In this document: piece by piece, positions 13,376 through 21,032 of the stretch
Layout of the letters: the number at the start of each line of letters is the position of its first letter
How positions within the stretch are numbered: position 1 is the stretch's first letter
Virus record (IMG/VR): IMGVR_UViG_3300027754_000366
Coordinates: 1-26,547 of that record
Direction: 5' to 3' (one strand)
Origin: a virus
Length of the DNA stretch: 26,547 nucleotides
Program-made: the position numbers and the translations under genes
The notes under the pieces: model-generated
Database searches by the model: none
Seen by the model: the letters and a program-made list of their open reading frames with translations, nothing else
Told to the model about the DNA's origin: nothing

Positions 13376-14328
13376 TATGTTAATACCTGAATAAACACTA
13401 TTCCACTTCCCCCGTTTCCACCTGCTCCTGCTACTGCCGCGGTACCGTTTGTAGCGCCCCCTCCTCCGCCACCCGAGCCAAATCCTCCATGCCCGCCTTT
13501 TCCTCCCGTTCCGACTAGGGTGTTACCTCCTCCCCCAGAACCGCCAAGCGATAAATAAGGAAACAAAGGGTCTAATAATTTGGTATAGGAACCACTTCCG
13601 GCACCTCCTGCAGTGGCCCCACCAGTAATACCAGGTACAATCCCTGCGCCGGTTATTGCTCCACCTGCAAATGTAGTGTTGGAGGCGTTTACTGCCCCAC
13701 CTCCTGCTCCTCCGGTACACAATGTGCTTGCTGTGGCATTGGCCCAAGTTGCTGCCCCGCCTGCAGCTGACGCACTACCAGCTTTTCCTGTTTCTCCGGC
13801 AATAAAGGATGTAATTCCAATTGCACTAAGTGCAGATGCTGTACTTGCAGCCGCTGCTGTTACTGCTGCCCCTGCGCTTGCTCCACTTCCTAAGTTTCCA
13901 GCTCCGCCGCCAAGGGCTTCTACAAATTGAAAGAAGGCGGTGGCGGTCATGGCCGAACACACTACAGTGGAGGTACCAGCAGCCCCGGCAGTTGCTGCCG
14001 CTCCACCTTGTACTTGTCCAGTTCCTCCTGTTCCGCCAACTCCAACTTTTATATATAGTAAGTCTGGCAATAAAGCAGCGGGAAAAAGGGCATGGGTTGT
14101 TGCTCCATTTCCTCCACCGCCTCCTCCTCCTGCTGCTGTCAGTGTGAGGGATGCCCCCCCACCTCCTCCTCCACCACCTCCACCAATAGCAGTAATGTAT
14201 ACTGCTTTAGCATTCTTAGGTTTTTCCCAAACCATCCAACTTAAAACGGAGGTAGTTGCCGCTACCGCATTAGTATATATCCATAGGTTTTCACCTGCTG
14301 AATATAGATGGTCAAACTGTTGGTACAT
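13375..14328 (-). CDS. Glycine-rich adhesin-like protein 1 (317 aa)
   Basis: The N-terminus (MYQQFDHLYSAGENLWIYTN, then WMVWEKPKNAKAVYITAIGG) is followed by long Gly runs: ten Gly at about residue 50-60, seven Gly at about 68, and a C-terminal GGHGGFGSGGGGGGATN before the final strand IVFIQVLT. The block order, PKNAKAVYITAIGGGG start, LLPDLLYIKVGVGGTGG and the C-terminal GGxGGFGxGGGG motif, matches the paralogue at 12473-13375 (RKCLFAVLNGGGG, LLPGGIEVRIGQGGAGG, GGLGCGGGG). It is probably a virion-surface fibre or receptor-binding component. It is coupled to both neighbours by TAATG overlaps. No enzyme motif is seen. Confidence 0.65.
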   Translation of the reverse strand: MYQQFDHLYSAGENLWIYTNAVAATTSVLSWMVWEKPKNAKAVYITAIGGGGGGGGGGASLTLTAAGGGGGGGNGATTHALFPAALLPDLLYIKVGVGGTGGTGQVQGGAAATAGAAGTSTVVCSAMTATAFFQFVEALGGGAGNLGSGASAGAAVTAAAASTASALSAIGITSFIAGETGKAGSASAAGGAATWANATASTLCTGGAGGGAVNASNTTFAGGAITGAGIVPGITGGATAGGAGSGSYTKLLDPLFPYLSLGGSGGGGNTLVGTGGKGGHGGFGSGGGGGGATNGTAAVAGAGGNGGSGIVFIQVLT

Positions 14329-14765
14329 TAGTAGTCACCATGGACCGAAGTGATGTTCCATTGCGTATTAGCTGCCATTGCAGTAACGCCCACATATATG
14401 GCGTATCCTGGGGCAATTTGAATATTAAGTGGTAGTTCATAACCAGTGGACATTGTTGTTCCTGCCACGTTTACGGCAATTGCTGCTAGTGACCACTCTT
14501 TTATTAATTGGTTATTTGCTGCGGTACCTACCGTACTTCCATTGTTTAGGTACACCCGCAATGACGCTGCTGAGGTGGTGGTAGATCCAGAAGTACTTAT
14601 GGGTTGCATTATAAGTCTTTGCAAGAAACTACCATTTGTAGCATGGGCAGTAAATACTACTTTAACGTCAGCGTCTATACCGTCCATAGAGCCGTCGACG
14701 CCAGTTACTTTAGCAAAACCATTTCTTGGTACGTTAGTGAAAATTGGACTTGTTCCAGCTGCCAT
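14328..14765 (-). CDS. Beta-rich virion protein in the adhesion cluster
   Basis: The 145-residue protein is Thr/Ala/Asn-rich and predicted all-beta (KVVFTAHATNGSFLQRLIMQ, SLRVYLNNGSTVGTAANNQL, ELPLNIQIAPGYAIYVGVTA). The strand order with an 'Y.LPL.I..G..I.V' end resembles small trimeric decoration or fibre-knob domains, but I recognise no family. AAGGGGG upstream supports the ATG at 14765. It lies between the repeat fibre and the first glycine-rich gene, with which it shares a TAATG junction, so the three are probably made together and may assemble into one appendage. Confidence 0.6.
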   Translation of the reverse strand: MAAGTSPIFTNVPRNGFAKVTGVDGSMDGIDADVKVVFTAHATNGSFLQRLIMQPISTSGSTTTSAASLRVYLNNGSTVGTAANNQLIKEWSLAAIAVNVAGTTMSTGYELPLNIQIAPGYAIYVGVTAMAANTQWNITSVHGDY

Positions 14766-14781
14766 TTATATAGCCCCCTTA

Positions 14782-16992
14782 TTAATTTGAAAATACACCT
14801 TGAGCCATTAATGTTGTAAGACCTAGATTTACTCCGGCAGTTACCCAAGTCGTTACTCCGGTTCCGTCAGTGCGCAGCACATAATCTACTGTACCTCCGT
14901 CTGGGGGTAAAGTAAATGTATAGTCTGCAGATAAGCCAGCGGTAGGTGTTGTAACTGTAACTTTATTGCTTCCGAAGTCAGTATCTTCAAAGAAAGCTAT
15001 TGAAGAGGGTCCTACAGAACTAGTGCCTAGATTAACATTATAAGGTATTGATAAAGTAGGGGCCCCAGAGACGCCATCACCATTAGTAACTGTTACTTGA
15101 TTGGCAGTTCCTGTGATAGTCCTACCTGTAAAAGTATCAGCAGAAGTTTGACAGATAACACCATTAGTATTATAAGCAGCTAAAGATGTTAATGTAGCAT
15201 CTAGTGGTTGCCCGCCTAATGTTGTTAACATGGCCCCTACTGAAGCATCATCTAATACAGTTCTTGCTGCAGAGGTAACAGTCATTAATGCTGCAGTTCC
15301 AGAGCCTGTGTAATATGGTGCGCTATCTGCGGCTGAAGTTAATCCTGCAATAGAAGATATCTCAACATCCCCATAGGATGTAGCAAAAGAACCGGTACCA
15401 GAGCCTGTTACAGCTCCCGTTAGGGTTATTGTTTGGTCCCCAGTATTGGTGCCTGAGTGTGTTCCACCCGATAGCGTAGTACTTCCACTTATGGTTAAAG
15501 TTCTGTCCGCGTCTCCAGTAGTCACTGTTAAAGTTCTGTCTGCTGTAATGTCAGAACCTGGAGCAATGGTAAGTCCATGTGAAGCATTAGTATCTTTAAT
15601 TTTTAACCCAGTATTGTTTAAATATACTGAAGTTAGGTCAGTGTTGGCTCCACTCGCAGCAGCTCCAATAGTTCCCCGTACTGTGGCGGCATCTGTATCA
15701 TCTAAAATAGTCTGGACAAAGTCGGTTATTGGAATTTCTTCCACGTCCCCCGCCAGTGCACTTACTCTTCCCAGTAATCTATCTGTTGCTGAAACATTTT
15801 GCATCTTTGCATATGTTACAACATCATTATCAATAGTCAATACCGTGCTAGTGCCGGATACAGTTATGTCTCCATAATCTCCGTCCCCAAGTCCGCCGCC
15901 CCCGCCTCCGGAAGCTGCGATAGTTATTGTATCCGTCCCAGCATTAGTAGTTATGGTTACATTTGCTCCAGCTACTAACGTTAGGGTATCTGAAGCCGCA
16001 TCTGCTACTACGTCAGATTGTCCAGAAACTGCTATTGTACTGAATAGATTTTGATCGCCAGTATTGGTGCCGGAAGAAGTTCCACTAAAAGTGCCTGACT
16101 GTGTGGCCAGTGTGCCCAATCCTAGGGTAGTTCTGACAGCTGAGGCGTCGGCATCATCTAATATAGTTTGCACAAAGTCGGTTATTGGAATTTCTTCAAT
16201 ATCGCCGGCAGCGGCGCTTACCCGACCTAATAATCTATCAGTAGTTGATACATTTTGCATTTTAGCATATGTTACAACATCGTTAGCTATAGTTGTAGCA
16301 AAAGAACCTGTTCCGGAACCTGTAACGTCACCAGTTAAAGTTATTGTTTGGTCGCCAGTATTAGTCCCCGAGGAAGTACCACTGAACGTGCCAGATTGGG
16401 TAGCTAATGTACCTAATCCTAATGTAGTTCTGGCATCTGAGGAGGTGGCATCATCTAATAAGCTTCTAGCGTAGCCAGTGCAAGTTATTTCTTCAATAAC
16501 TCCAGCGCCTGCAGTACTTCTTCCTAATAGTTTATCTGTAGCCGATACATTTTGTATCTTTCCATAAGTAACAGCTAAGTTATCTATGGTCATTACTGTG
16601 CCGGCGCCAGATACAATTATGTCTCCATAATCGGCATCGGTCAAGCCACCTGATACATTTATTGTAGTGCCAGTAATGGATAAATTTGTACCTAAACTTA
16701 AATAGGTATAGCTTCCAGCTGAATCGTCCCAAAATAAGATTCTATCTGCATTTGGATCAGATAAAGAAACACCTAAGCCCCCATTTGCCACAGACAAGGG
16801 GGACCCTAGAGTGACGGTACCAATAAGGGAGGGATTGTTAATCTCGGTACCTAAGGTAGAAACTCTAATCGTTGTGTTATTTCCATAACCATCTTGCACA
16901 TACTGTAACGACGCATTTACTGTATCGTTATTTTCTACGTGCAAAATTGAGTCATAGGTATCTTTAGGCTTCAGCCCAGTAAATGTTGCCAT
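14782..16992 (-). CDS. Long repeat fibre protein (736 aa)
   Basis: This Ser/Thr/Gly-rich protein has three copies of a roughly 55-75 residue unit at about residues 141-214, 239-313 and 391-446. The unit reads VTYAKMQNVS.TDRLLGR, then ..AGD.EEIPITDFVQTILDD, then RTTLGLGTLATQSGTFSGTS and GTNTGDQ. A shorter motif, DYGDI.VSG..TV.TID, appears at 121-137 and 372-388. The N-terminal 1-100 residues (ASLQYVQDGYGNNTTIRVS, GTVTLGSPLSVANGGLG) look like an attachment domain, and the end has DYTFTLPPDGGTVDYVLRTD, a motif common at fibre tips. It is presumably a trimeric fibre. It starts 4 bp after the upstream gene's stop. Location on head or tail is not certain. Confidence 0.75.
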   Translation of the reverse strand: MATFTGLKPKDTYDSILHVENNDTVNASLQYVQDGYGNNTTIRVSTLGTEINNPSLIGTVTLGSPLSVANGGLGVSLSDPNADRILFWDDSAGSYTYLSLGTNLSITGTTINVSGGLTDADYGDIIVSGAGTVMTIDNLAVTYGKIQNVSATDKLLGRSTAGAGVIEEITCTGYARSLLDDATSSDARTTLGLGTLATQSGTFSGTSSGTNTGDQTITLTGDVTGSGTGSFATTIANDVVTYAKMQNVSTTDRLLGRVSAAAGDIEEIPITDFVQTILDDADASAVRTTLGLGTLATQSGTFSGTSSGTNTGDQNLFSTIAVSGQSDVVADAASDTLTLVAGANVTITTNAGTDTITIAASGGGGGGLGDGDYGDITVSGTSTVLTIDNDVVTYAKMQNVSATDRLLGRVSALAGDVEEIPITDFVQTILDDTDAATVRGTIGAAASGANTDLTSVYLNNTGLKIKDTNASHGLTIAPGSDITADRTLTVTTGDADRTLTISGSTTLSGGTHSGTNTGDQTITLTGAVTGSGTGSFATSYGDVEISSIAGLTSAADSAPYYTGSGTAALMTVTSAARTVLDDASVGAMLTTLGGQPLDATLTSLAAYNTNGVICQTSADTFTGRTITGTANQVTVTNGDGVSGAPTLSIPYNVNLGTSSVGPSSIAFFEDTDFGSNKVTVTTPTAGLSADYTFTLPPDGGTVDYVLRTDGTGVTTWVTAGVNLGLTTLMAQGVFSN

Positions 16993-16996
16993 TTAG

Positions 16997-17623
16997 TTAT
17001 AGTCCGGCACTTTGTGTTATATTGAAGCTTAAAGTTGGAGCGGAAAAGGTAGTGGTTATTAGCCGACAAGCTTTAGCATGTACGTCCAAAGGTGCAACAA
17101 GTGTAGCAGATTTGGCACTAAGGGCTGTTGGAGTTATCCATACCTCTGTGTCGTTTACTCCGTCTGGAGTAGAGTAGGTTTCTTGTACTGAAAAAGTAGC
17201 AGTTCCGGCAGTTAAGTGTACTGCTATTGCGGCTGCAATTTCATCATAGAAATTAAGTAAGTACTTCTTAGTTGCTAAGTCATCAGACGTACCGACAGTT
17301 ATATTTACTGCTGACATGTTTGCTGATGCTGTAATAGATGTTACAGTTTGGAAGTATTTTGTACTTTGCACTGTATTGGCGTTTGGGCCAGTAACAGCTT
17401 CAGACAAAGCTCTTCCGTCAGCGTCAGTTCCTACACAAGTAAAGGTAATAGCACTAAGGTTGCCCGCAGAAACTAAATCTAACTTTCTTGCAAAGTCAAA
17501 AGTGGTACCTGCTTTAGCGCCATTAAGGGTTAGGGCCCCCGCAGAAGCCCTGGTTTGAGATAAGCAAATGTCGTTAGCTGATGCGGCAACGGGAACAATT
17601 GTGAATATTTTAGGTCTAGCCAT
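16997..17623 (-). CDS. Beta-rich structural protein (208 aa)
   Basis: The protein starts MARPKIFTIVPVAASANDI and continues with repeated beta segments (LDLVSAGNLSAITFTCVGTD, GRALSEAVTGPNANT, KYFQTVTSITASANMSAVNI). The pattern 'ITFT..GTDA.G....E.VTG....T..S...F.TVTSIT' recurs in virion proteins of environmental phages that I remember only as hypothetical structural proteins. No enzymatic residues are evident. AGGAG lies before the ATG at 17623. It sits between the small decoration-like gene and the long fibre gene, so it may be a base or adaptor for that fibre. Confidence 0.65.
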   Translation of the reverse strand: MARPKIFTIVPVAASANDICLSQTRASAGALTLNGAKAGTTFDFARKLDLVSAGNLSAITFTCVGTDADGRALSEAVTGPNANTVQSTKYFQTVTSITASANMSAVNITVGTSDDLATKKYLLNFYDEIAAAIAVHLTAGTATFSVQETYSTPDGVNDTEVWITPTALSAKSATLVAPLDVHAKACRLITTTFSAPTLSFNITQSAGL

Positions 17624-17641
17624 TGCGTATTACTCCTAAGA

Positions 17642-18061
17642 TTATGTTAATGTCAATCCTGCAGCGGACTGTTTTAACACTATCCATTTTCCAGAGGTTA
17701 CAGAGTTAGATACTAGGACTAATCGTCCTGCGGTAGAGGTAAATGTAGCAGTAGTGGCTGCTGTACCTTCAACAACGTTTGTTAATGCTAGTGTAACGTT
17801 GGAACCAAAAGTGGTTACGTCAATTATTTTTATGAAGCCTGGTTTGGTTGGCGCAGCTAAAGTAACGGCACCCCCTGCTACTATTGCTAAATGTGAAACT
17901 GCGACAGATGTGCTTAAAGCACCAGCTGCAGCGATGGTTTCTTCCATTGCAGAATCATCAGTACGTGAATTTAATTCGGCGGCGGTAGAGCCTATTGCTA
18001 CGCCGGCAATTTGAAAGCCTGCGGTTGAATTAACTGGACCTGAGAATGTACTTCTAGCCAT
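17642..18061 (-). CDS. Small beta-rich decoration-type protein, paralogue of the 7988-8395 product
   Basis: The 139-residue protein begins MARSTFSGPVNSTAGFQIAG, which resembles the start of phage decoration/fibre proteins, then a short acidic helix (TDDSAMEETIAAAG). From about residue 45 it is a beta domain (AVTLAAPTKPGFIKIIDVTT, NVTLALTNVVEGTAATTATF, LVLVSNSVTSGKWIVL) shared with the tail-cluster protein at 7988-8395. The N-terminal arms differ, which suggests one beta module attached to two places on the virion. The leader before it holds the hairpin at 18088-18131, and AAAAGG precedes the ATG by about ten bases. It is the first gene after the major capsid gene, consistent with a head decoration role. 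Confidence 0.7.
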   Translation of the reverse strand: MARSTFSGPVNSTAGFQIAGVAIGSTAAELNSRTDDSAMEETIAAAGALSTSVAVSHLAIVAGGAVTLAAPTKPGFIKIIDVTTFGSNVTLALTNVVEGTAATTATFTSTAGRLVLVSNSVTSGKWIVLKQSAAGLTLT

Positions 18062-18087
18062 ATATATTATGCCTTTTATGAATTGGT

Positions 18088-18131
18088 GTAGCTTGTCTGG
18101 ATTCCTTTCCAGTCGATTTGCGGCAAGCTAC
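18088..18131 (-). ncRNA. Nested hairpin between capsid and decoration genes
   Basis: GTAGCTTG (18088-18095) and CAAGCTAC (18124-18131) are perfect 8-bp arms. Inside, CTGGA (18097-18101) and TCCAG (18108-18112) form a second perfect 5-bp stem with a six-base loop, leaving an 11-base bulge on one side. No U-run follows on the minus strand, so it is not a standard terminator. It probably acts as an RNA-stability or processing element that protects the capsid mRNA 3' end; that role is inferred. Confidence 0.55.
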
Positions 18132-18185
18132 TGTGAAGTATTTAGTATCCTTTAAACACTGTATGTTTTAGGTAACTATAGAGTA

Positions 18186-19088
18186 TTAAGCACCTGGTGA
18201 GCCGAAAACGCCTCTCCAATCGCCCCAACCTACTGAGAATCTCATCAATGCACGGAACTGAATAGCATCGTGTGCGAAGTGGGGTTCACTGTCAACACCT
18301 AAGGCTTTACGTTCGAACATGATAAGACCATCATCTACGTTGGTAATGAAGTGGTAAGCATCAGTATCGGTTAGATGATCAACAACAACTACTTCTGAGA
18401 TGATTTTTTTCATCTTTAAAGCATTAATGTCGTTATCTGAAGTGCTTGCACGGCCATCGGATTCTAAGATTCTAGCGGCTTCGAAGCATAATGCTCTAGG
18501 AACGATAAGTTTCTTAGGCATTACTTGAATGCGGACACCACGGTCATCGCGAATATCAGCCATTTCAATGTATGATTGCTCAATTGAAGCTTCTGACAAG
18601 TCAGCATCGACTGCTAATCTGTTGGATTGGTTACCGGCAGAAGATGGGTGAGCAATACTTAATAATGCTACGCCATCGGCGCCTAAGGTAGAGGTAGAGT
18701 TATTGAGGATGTCAATAGCTACTTTATTCTTAGTTTCCATTGCAGCACGTTTTAAAGCGCGAGCTTGTTTTTCTAAGATTTTAACAGCTTTGCCATCATC
18801 TAACATTTCTTGGGTAATTGACAACATTTTACCATATTTTGCATGGGCAAAATTGATAGAATATAATTGTCTCATACGGTCATTAGAGATACTGCCGCCT
18901 TCAGCAACAGCTTCCAATAAACCAATGCCAGACATAACGAGCAATTCTTCAACTGCTTGGTCTGATTGTCTTACATTGAAGACTTGTTTATAAACTTCTG
19001 GGTAATCAGCATAGCTGTCACCTAGAACTGTGTTAACCGCAGGTACGAGCATGCGTGCCCAATCTGCTCTTGAAATTGATCCACTCAT
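18186..19088 (-). CDS. Major capsid protein
   Basis: The 300-residue protein shows the layout of Mu gpT-type HK97-fold capsid proteins: an N-terminal arm (SRADWARMLVPAVNTVLGDS), then EVYKQVFNVRQSDQAVEELL, the E-loop-like region (GLLEAVAEGGSISNDRMRQL), the long spine helix (MLDDGKAVKILEKQARALKR then AAMETKNKVAIDIL), and the P-domain end (DAYHFITNVDDGLIMFERKA, IQFRALMRFSVGWGDWRGVF). The length equals that of Mu gpT (about 305) and is shorter than P22 coat (430), which carries an extra domain. The arrangement scaffold, unknown, decoration candidate, capsid is usual. The ATG at 19088 is 1 bp after the upstream stop. The gene is followed by a 124-bp gap with a hairpin. Confidence 0.88.
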   Translation of the reverse strand: MSGSISRADWARMLVPAVNTVLGDSYADYPEVYKQVFNVRQSDQAVEELLVMSGIGLLEAVAEGGSISNDRMRQLYSINFAHAKYGKMLSITQEMLDDGKAVKILEKQARALKRAAMETKNKVAIDILNNSTSTLGADGVALLSIAHPSSAGNQSNRLAVDADLSEASIEQSYIEMADIRDDRGVRIQVMPKKLIVPRALCFEAARILESDGRASTSDNDINALKMKKIISEVVVVDHLTDTDAYHFITNVDDGLIMFERKALGVDSEPHFAHDAIQFRALMRFSVGWGDWRGVFGSPGA

Positions 19089-19089
19089 G

Positions 19090-19737
19090 TTATACCCCTG
19101 CCTTAGCGACGTCTACGTCAGTGTGATTGTTGATTTGAACTAATATATTAGCATTATTTGCAGCTACGTCATTGTTCAATGGGTCACCAGAAACTCCAAC
19201 TATGCGCAATTGGTAGGTAGAGTTACCTGTTGCCATTGCAGCGGAGTCAGCTTCAGTTGAGGCAAGGCCGGTTACCGTTGAACCACCAGAACCGGTTATA
19301 TTGGTGTTTTTGCCGACATCGGTTGCAACAAAAGCAGCTGAGGCTTGCATTTCAAAAATGGTATCTGGGTGGTCAGCAACAAAAACTACGGCTTCAGTTG
19401 ATGCTGGTTTATATCCTGCTCGGAAGCAAGAAGCATCTGCAGCAGAGAAACCGATCTTTTGGACGAAGCCGGTAATGGCATTGGTATCACCATTAGCTGC
19501 GCGTTCAACTTTTTGCAAAGCACCTGGGCCGAAGGCTTCAGCGCCCCCTAGCATGGCCCCTGCTGCTAGTTTAATGGCTGCGGTATTGGAGTCCCCAGCG
19601 ATACGGGAAACTGCGTCCCCAATATATAAAGCGGTAGCATAGGAAGCTGCTACATAATAAGCGCGTAAAGGGACGTCTCTTGATCCGTTCCTCATGCACT
19701 TAGCAATTGCGCCATGTTTGGCGTTTAGATTAGCCAT
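19090..19737 (-). CDS. Capsid-associated / decoration protein candidate (215 aa)
   Basis: The protein begins MANLNAKHGAIAKCMRNGSR and contains YYVAASYATALYIGDAVSRI, FGPGALQKVERAANGDTNAI, and the phrase EAVVFVADHPDTIFEMQASA. Ala, Thr and Asn are abundant and the pattern is beta-rich. The 'Y.GD.V.......AI......G....ITGFV' order resembles proteins encoded directly before the capsid gene in several environmental podoviruses; by position and composition it is likely a capsid decoration protein. No catalytic motif is visible. GAGGT precedes the ATG at 19737. It is separated by one base from the capsid start, so the two are probably made in related amounts. Confidence 0.6.
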   Translation of the reverse strand: MANLNAKHGAIAKCMRNGSRDVPLRAYYVAASYATALYIGDAVSRIAGDSNTAAIKLAAGAMLGGAEAFGPGALQKVERAANGDTNAITGFVQKIGFSAADASCFRAGYKPASTEAVVFVADHPDTIFEMQASAAFVATDVGKNTNITGSGGSTVTGLASTEADSAAMATGNSTYQLRIVGVSGDPLNNDVAANNANILVQINNHTDVDVAKAGV

Positions 19738-19757
19738 TTAAATAACCTCTAAATAGA

Positions 19758-20198
19758 TTAATGATTTGGTGTATTAGTGAAACTATATGTTTGTTTCAAT
19801 GTTGTTCCGTCAGAGACTTCCATACCTTCAGCGAGCATGGCCTTACGTTCTGCCTTACGATCTTCCTCTTTCTGTTTTTGTCTTTCGAGATAAACATCCA
19901 TTGGAAGTCTCATTAAAACTGCTTGGCCCCCTTTTTTTAAGGGACAAGTTACATATCCTTCACGGACGATAGTTGATTGTGCAAAAATCTTAGACTTTAG
20001 GTGATTAGTTTCACCGATTGGCACAGGGTCATAACCTAAGCGTTCAGTTTCCATAGCTTTCCAAGGAGATTCTGGATCATAATTAGTCCAACGATAGTGG
20101 AAATTAGGATCTCTGAACTCAGCAGGGAAATGCTGTGGGCCTCTATGGGATAAACTGATTCTTTCTGAACCTCTTTCAGGTTTTCTTTCATTAGTCAT
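19758..20198 (-). CDS. Unknown protein between scaffold and decoration genes
   Basis: The 146-residue protein is hydrophilic. It has an Arg/Ser-rich start (TNERKPERGSERISLSHRGP), an aromatic central part (NFHYRWTNYDPESPWKAMET, RLGYDPVPI), a strand region (TYTV-like VREGYVTCPLKKGGQAVLMR) and a Lys/Glu helix (YLERQKQKEEDRKAERKAML). I recognise no named domain, although genes with a 'YRW.....G....AE..GY..V' layout often stand next to podovirus scaffold genes. AGGAG upstream supports the ATG. A role in head assembly is inferred from position only. Confidence 0.65.
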   Translation of the reverse strand: MTNERKPERGSERISLSHRGPQHFPAEFRDPNFHYRWTNYDPESPWKAMETERLGYDPVPIGETNHLKSKIFAQSTIVREGYVTCPLKKGGQAVLMRLPMDVYLERQKQKEEDRKAERKAMLAEGMEVSDGTTLKQTYSFTNTPNH

Positions 20199-20213
20199 GT
20201 TTTAGTACTCCTA

Positions 20214-21020
20214 CTATTTACCTAGTGCTTTAAGATAAGATTTTGTGTCATATCCTTGTTTCTTGAGGAAATCAACGATAGACTTTTCTGCTGATGTCAG
20301 TTTACTTTCTGCGGAATCAGAAGAAGGTTTGCTTGTACTACCTGCGAGTACCGATGCTTGTGAGCTGTTTCTAAGCTCAGATTTAAATTGTTCTGGAAAT
20401 TCTTTACGAATCTCTTCATGAACATACTGAAGCTCATCTTTAAGCTCAGCTCTGGGGTGCTTGGCGGCATATTCGTTAGATATTTCAGATGCAACTTTTT
20501 GCATAGCTTTTGAAATTCTATCTGTGCCGGATACCCATTTGTTTTGTGGGAAAAACTCTTGAAACTCTTCAGAGTCTTTAATGGAAAGTTGTTGTTGAGC
20601 ATGTTGGACTTTAACTTGCTCCATCAACTGTTGTTGTTTTTGGGTTACGTCTAGAGCTTCCTCTACGTCTCCTATATCTTTGGCTCGTGCCAATCTAGCT
20701 TCTAAATCTCTAGCAGCCTTATCGTATGCGACTTGTTCTGCTTTTTGCATTGTTGATAACATACTTTTGGTAATGTTTTTCAACTCTTTAATTTCTTTTT
20801 CAAGCTTGTTAGCTTTTTCGTCTCTTCCTTTTATTATCTTACCGACTCGTACAAATTCCTTTGCATCTGCCCAATTATCTGGGTTACCTTTAAATTCGTC
20901 TAACGGTACCCATCCATCTCCCCGTGCCTGATCTTCTACGCTTATTGTACTGGTCTGATTGACCCCTACTACAGCTTCGACTGGGGCTTGTTGAACATCT
21001 GAACTTACTTCATCTGTCAT
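20214..21020 (-). CDS. Scaffolding protein candidate
   Basis: The 268-residue protein is acidic and predicted mostly helical. An N-terminal disordered tail is followed by ARGDGWVPLDEFKGNPDNWA and AKEFVRVGKIIKGRDEKANK, then a long coiled coil (LEKEIKELKNITKSMLSTMQ ... ARDLEARLARAKDIG). The C-terminal part is Ser-rich and ends with a Lys-rich helix (FLKKQGYDTKSYLKALGK), as in scaffolds that bind coat through a basic C-terminal helix-turn-helix. The 'GW.p.deF.Gdp..W.da.eFv.rg' motif recurs in scaffold-position proteins of podoviruses. It lies between the GroES-like gene and the capsid genes. AGGAG supports the ATG at 21020. No protease is nearby. Confidence 0.72.
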   Translation of the reverse strand: MTDEVSSDVQQAPVEAVVGVNQTSTISVEDQARGDGWVPLDEFKGNPDNWADAKEFVRVGKIIKGRDEKANKLEKEIKELKNITKSMLSTMQKAEQVAYDKAARDLEARLARAKDIGDVEEALDVTQKQQQLMEQVKVQHAQQQLSIKDSEEFQEFFPQNKWVSGTDRISKAMQKVASEISNEYAAKHPRAELKDELQYVHEEIRKEFPEQFKSELRNSSQASVLAGSTSKPSSDSAESKLTSAEKSIVDFLKKQGYDTKSYLKALGK

Positions 21021-21032
21021 TTAATATTACTC

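Noticed and set aside
12660-14353. Proline/alanine-rich plus-strand frames opposite the glycine-rich genes
   Set aside because: They are mirror images of Gly codons (GGN read as NCC), have no ribosome sites, and the minus-strand genes fit the operon.
17630-17655. TTGACA near the end of the 139-residue gene
   Set aside because: The -10 position is GTAATA and overlaps the ribosome site region, so a promoter is unlikely.
18267-18295. TTGACA on the minus strand inside the capsid gene
   Set aside because: At 17 bp spacing the -10 position reads CACGAT, which is not a usable box. Similar TTGACA hits near 5747 and 8078 also lack a -10.
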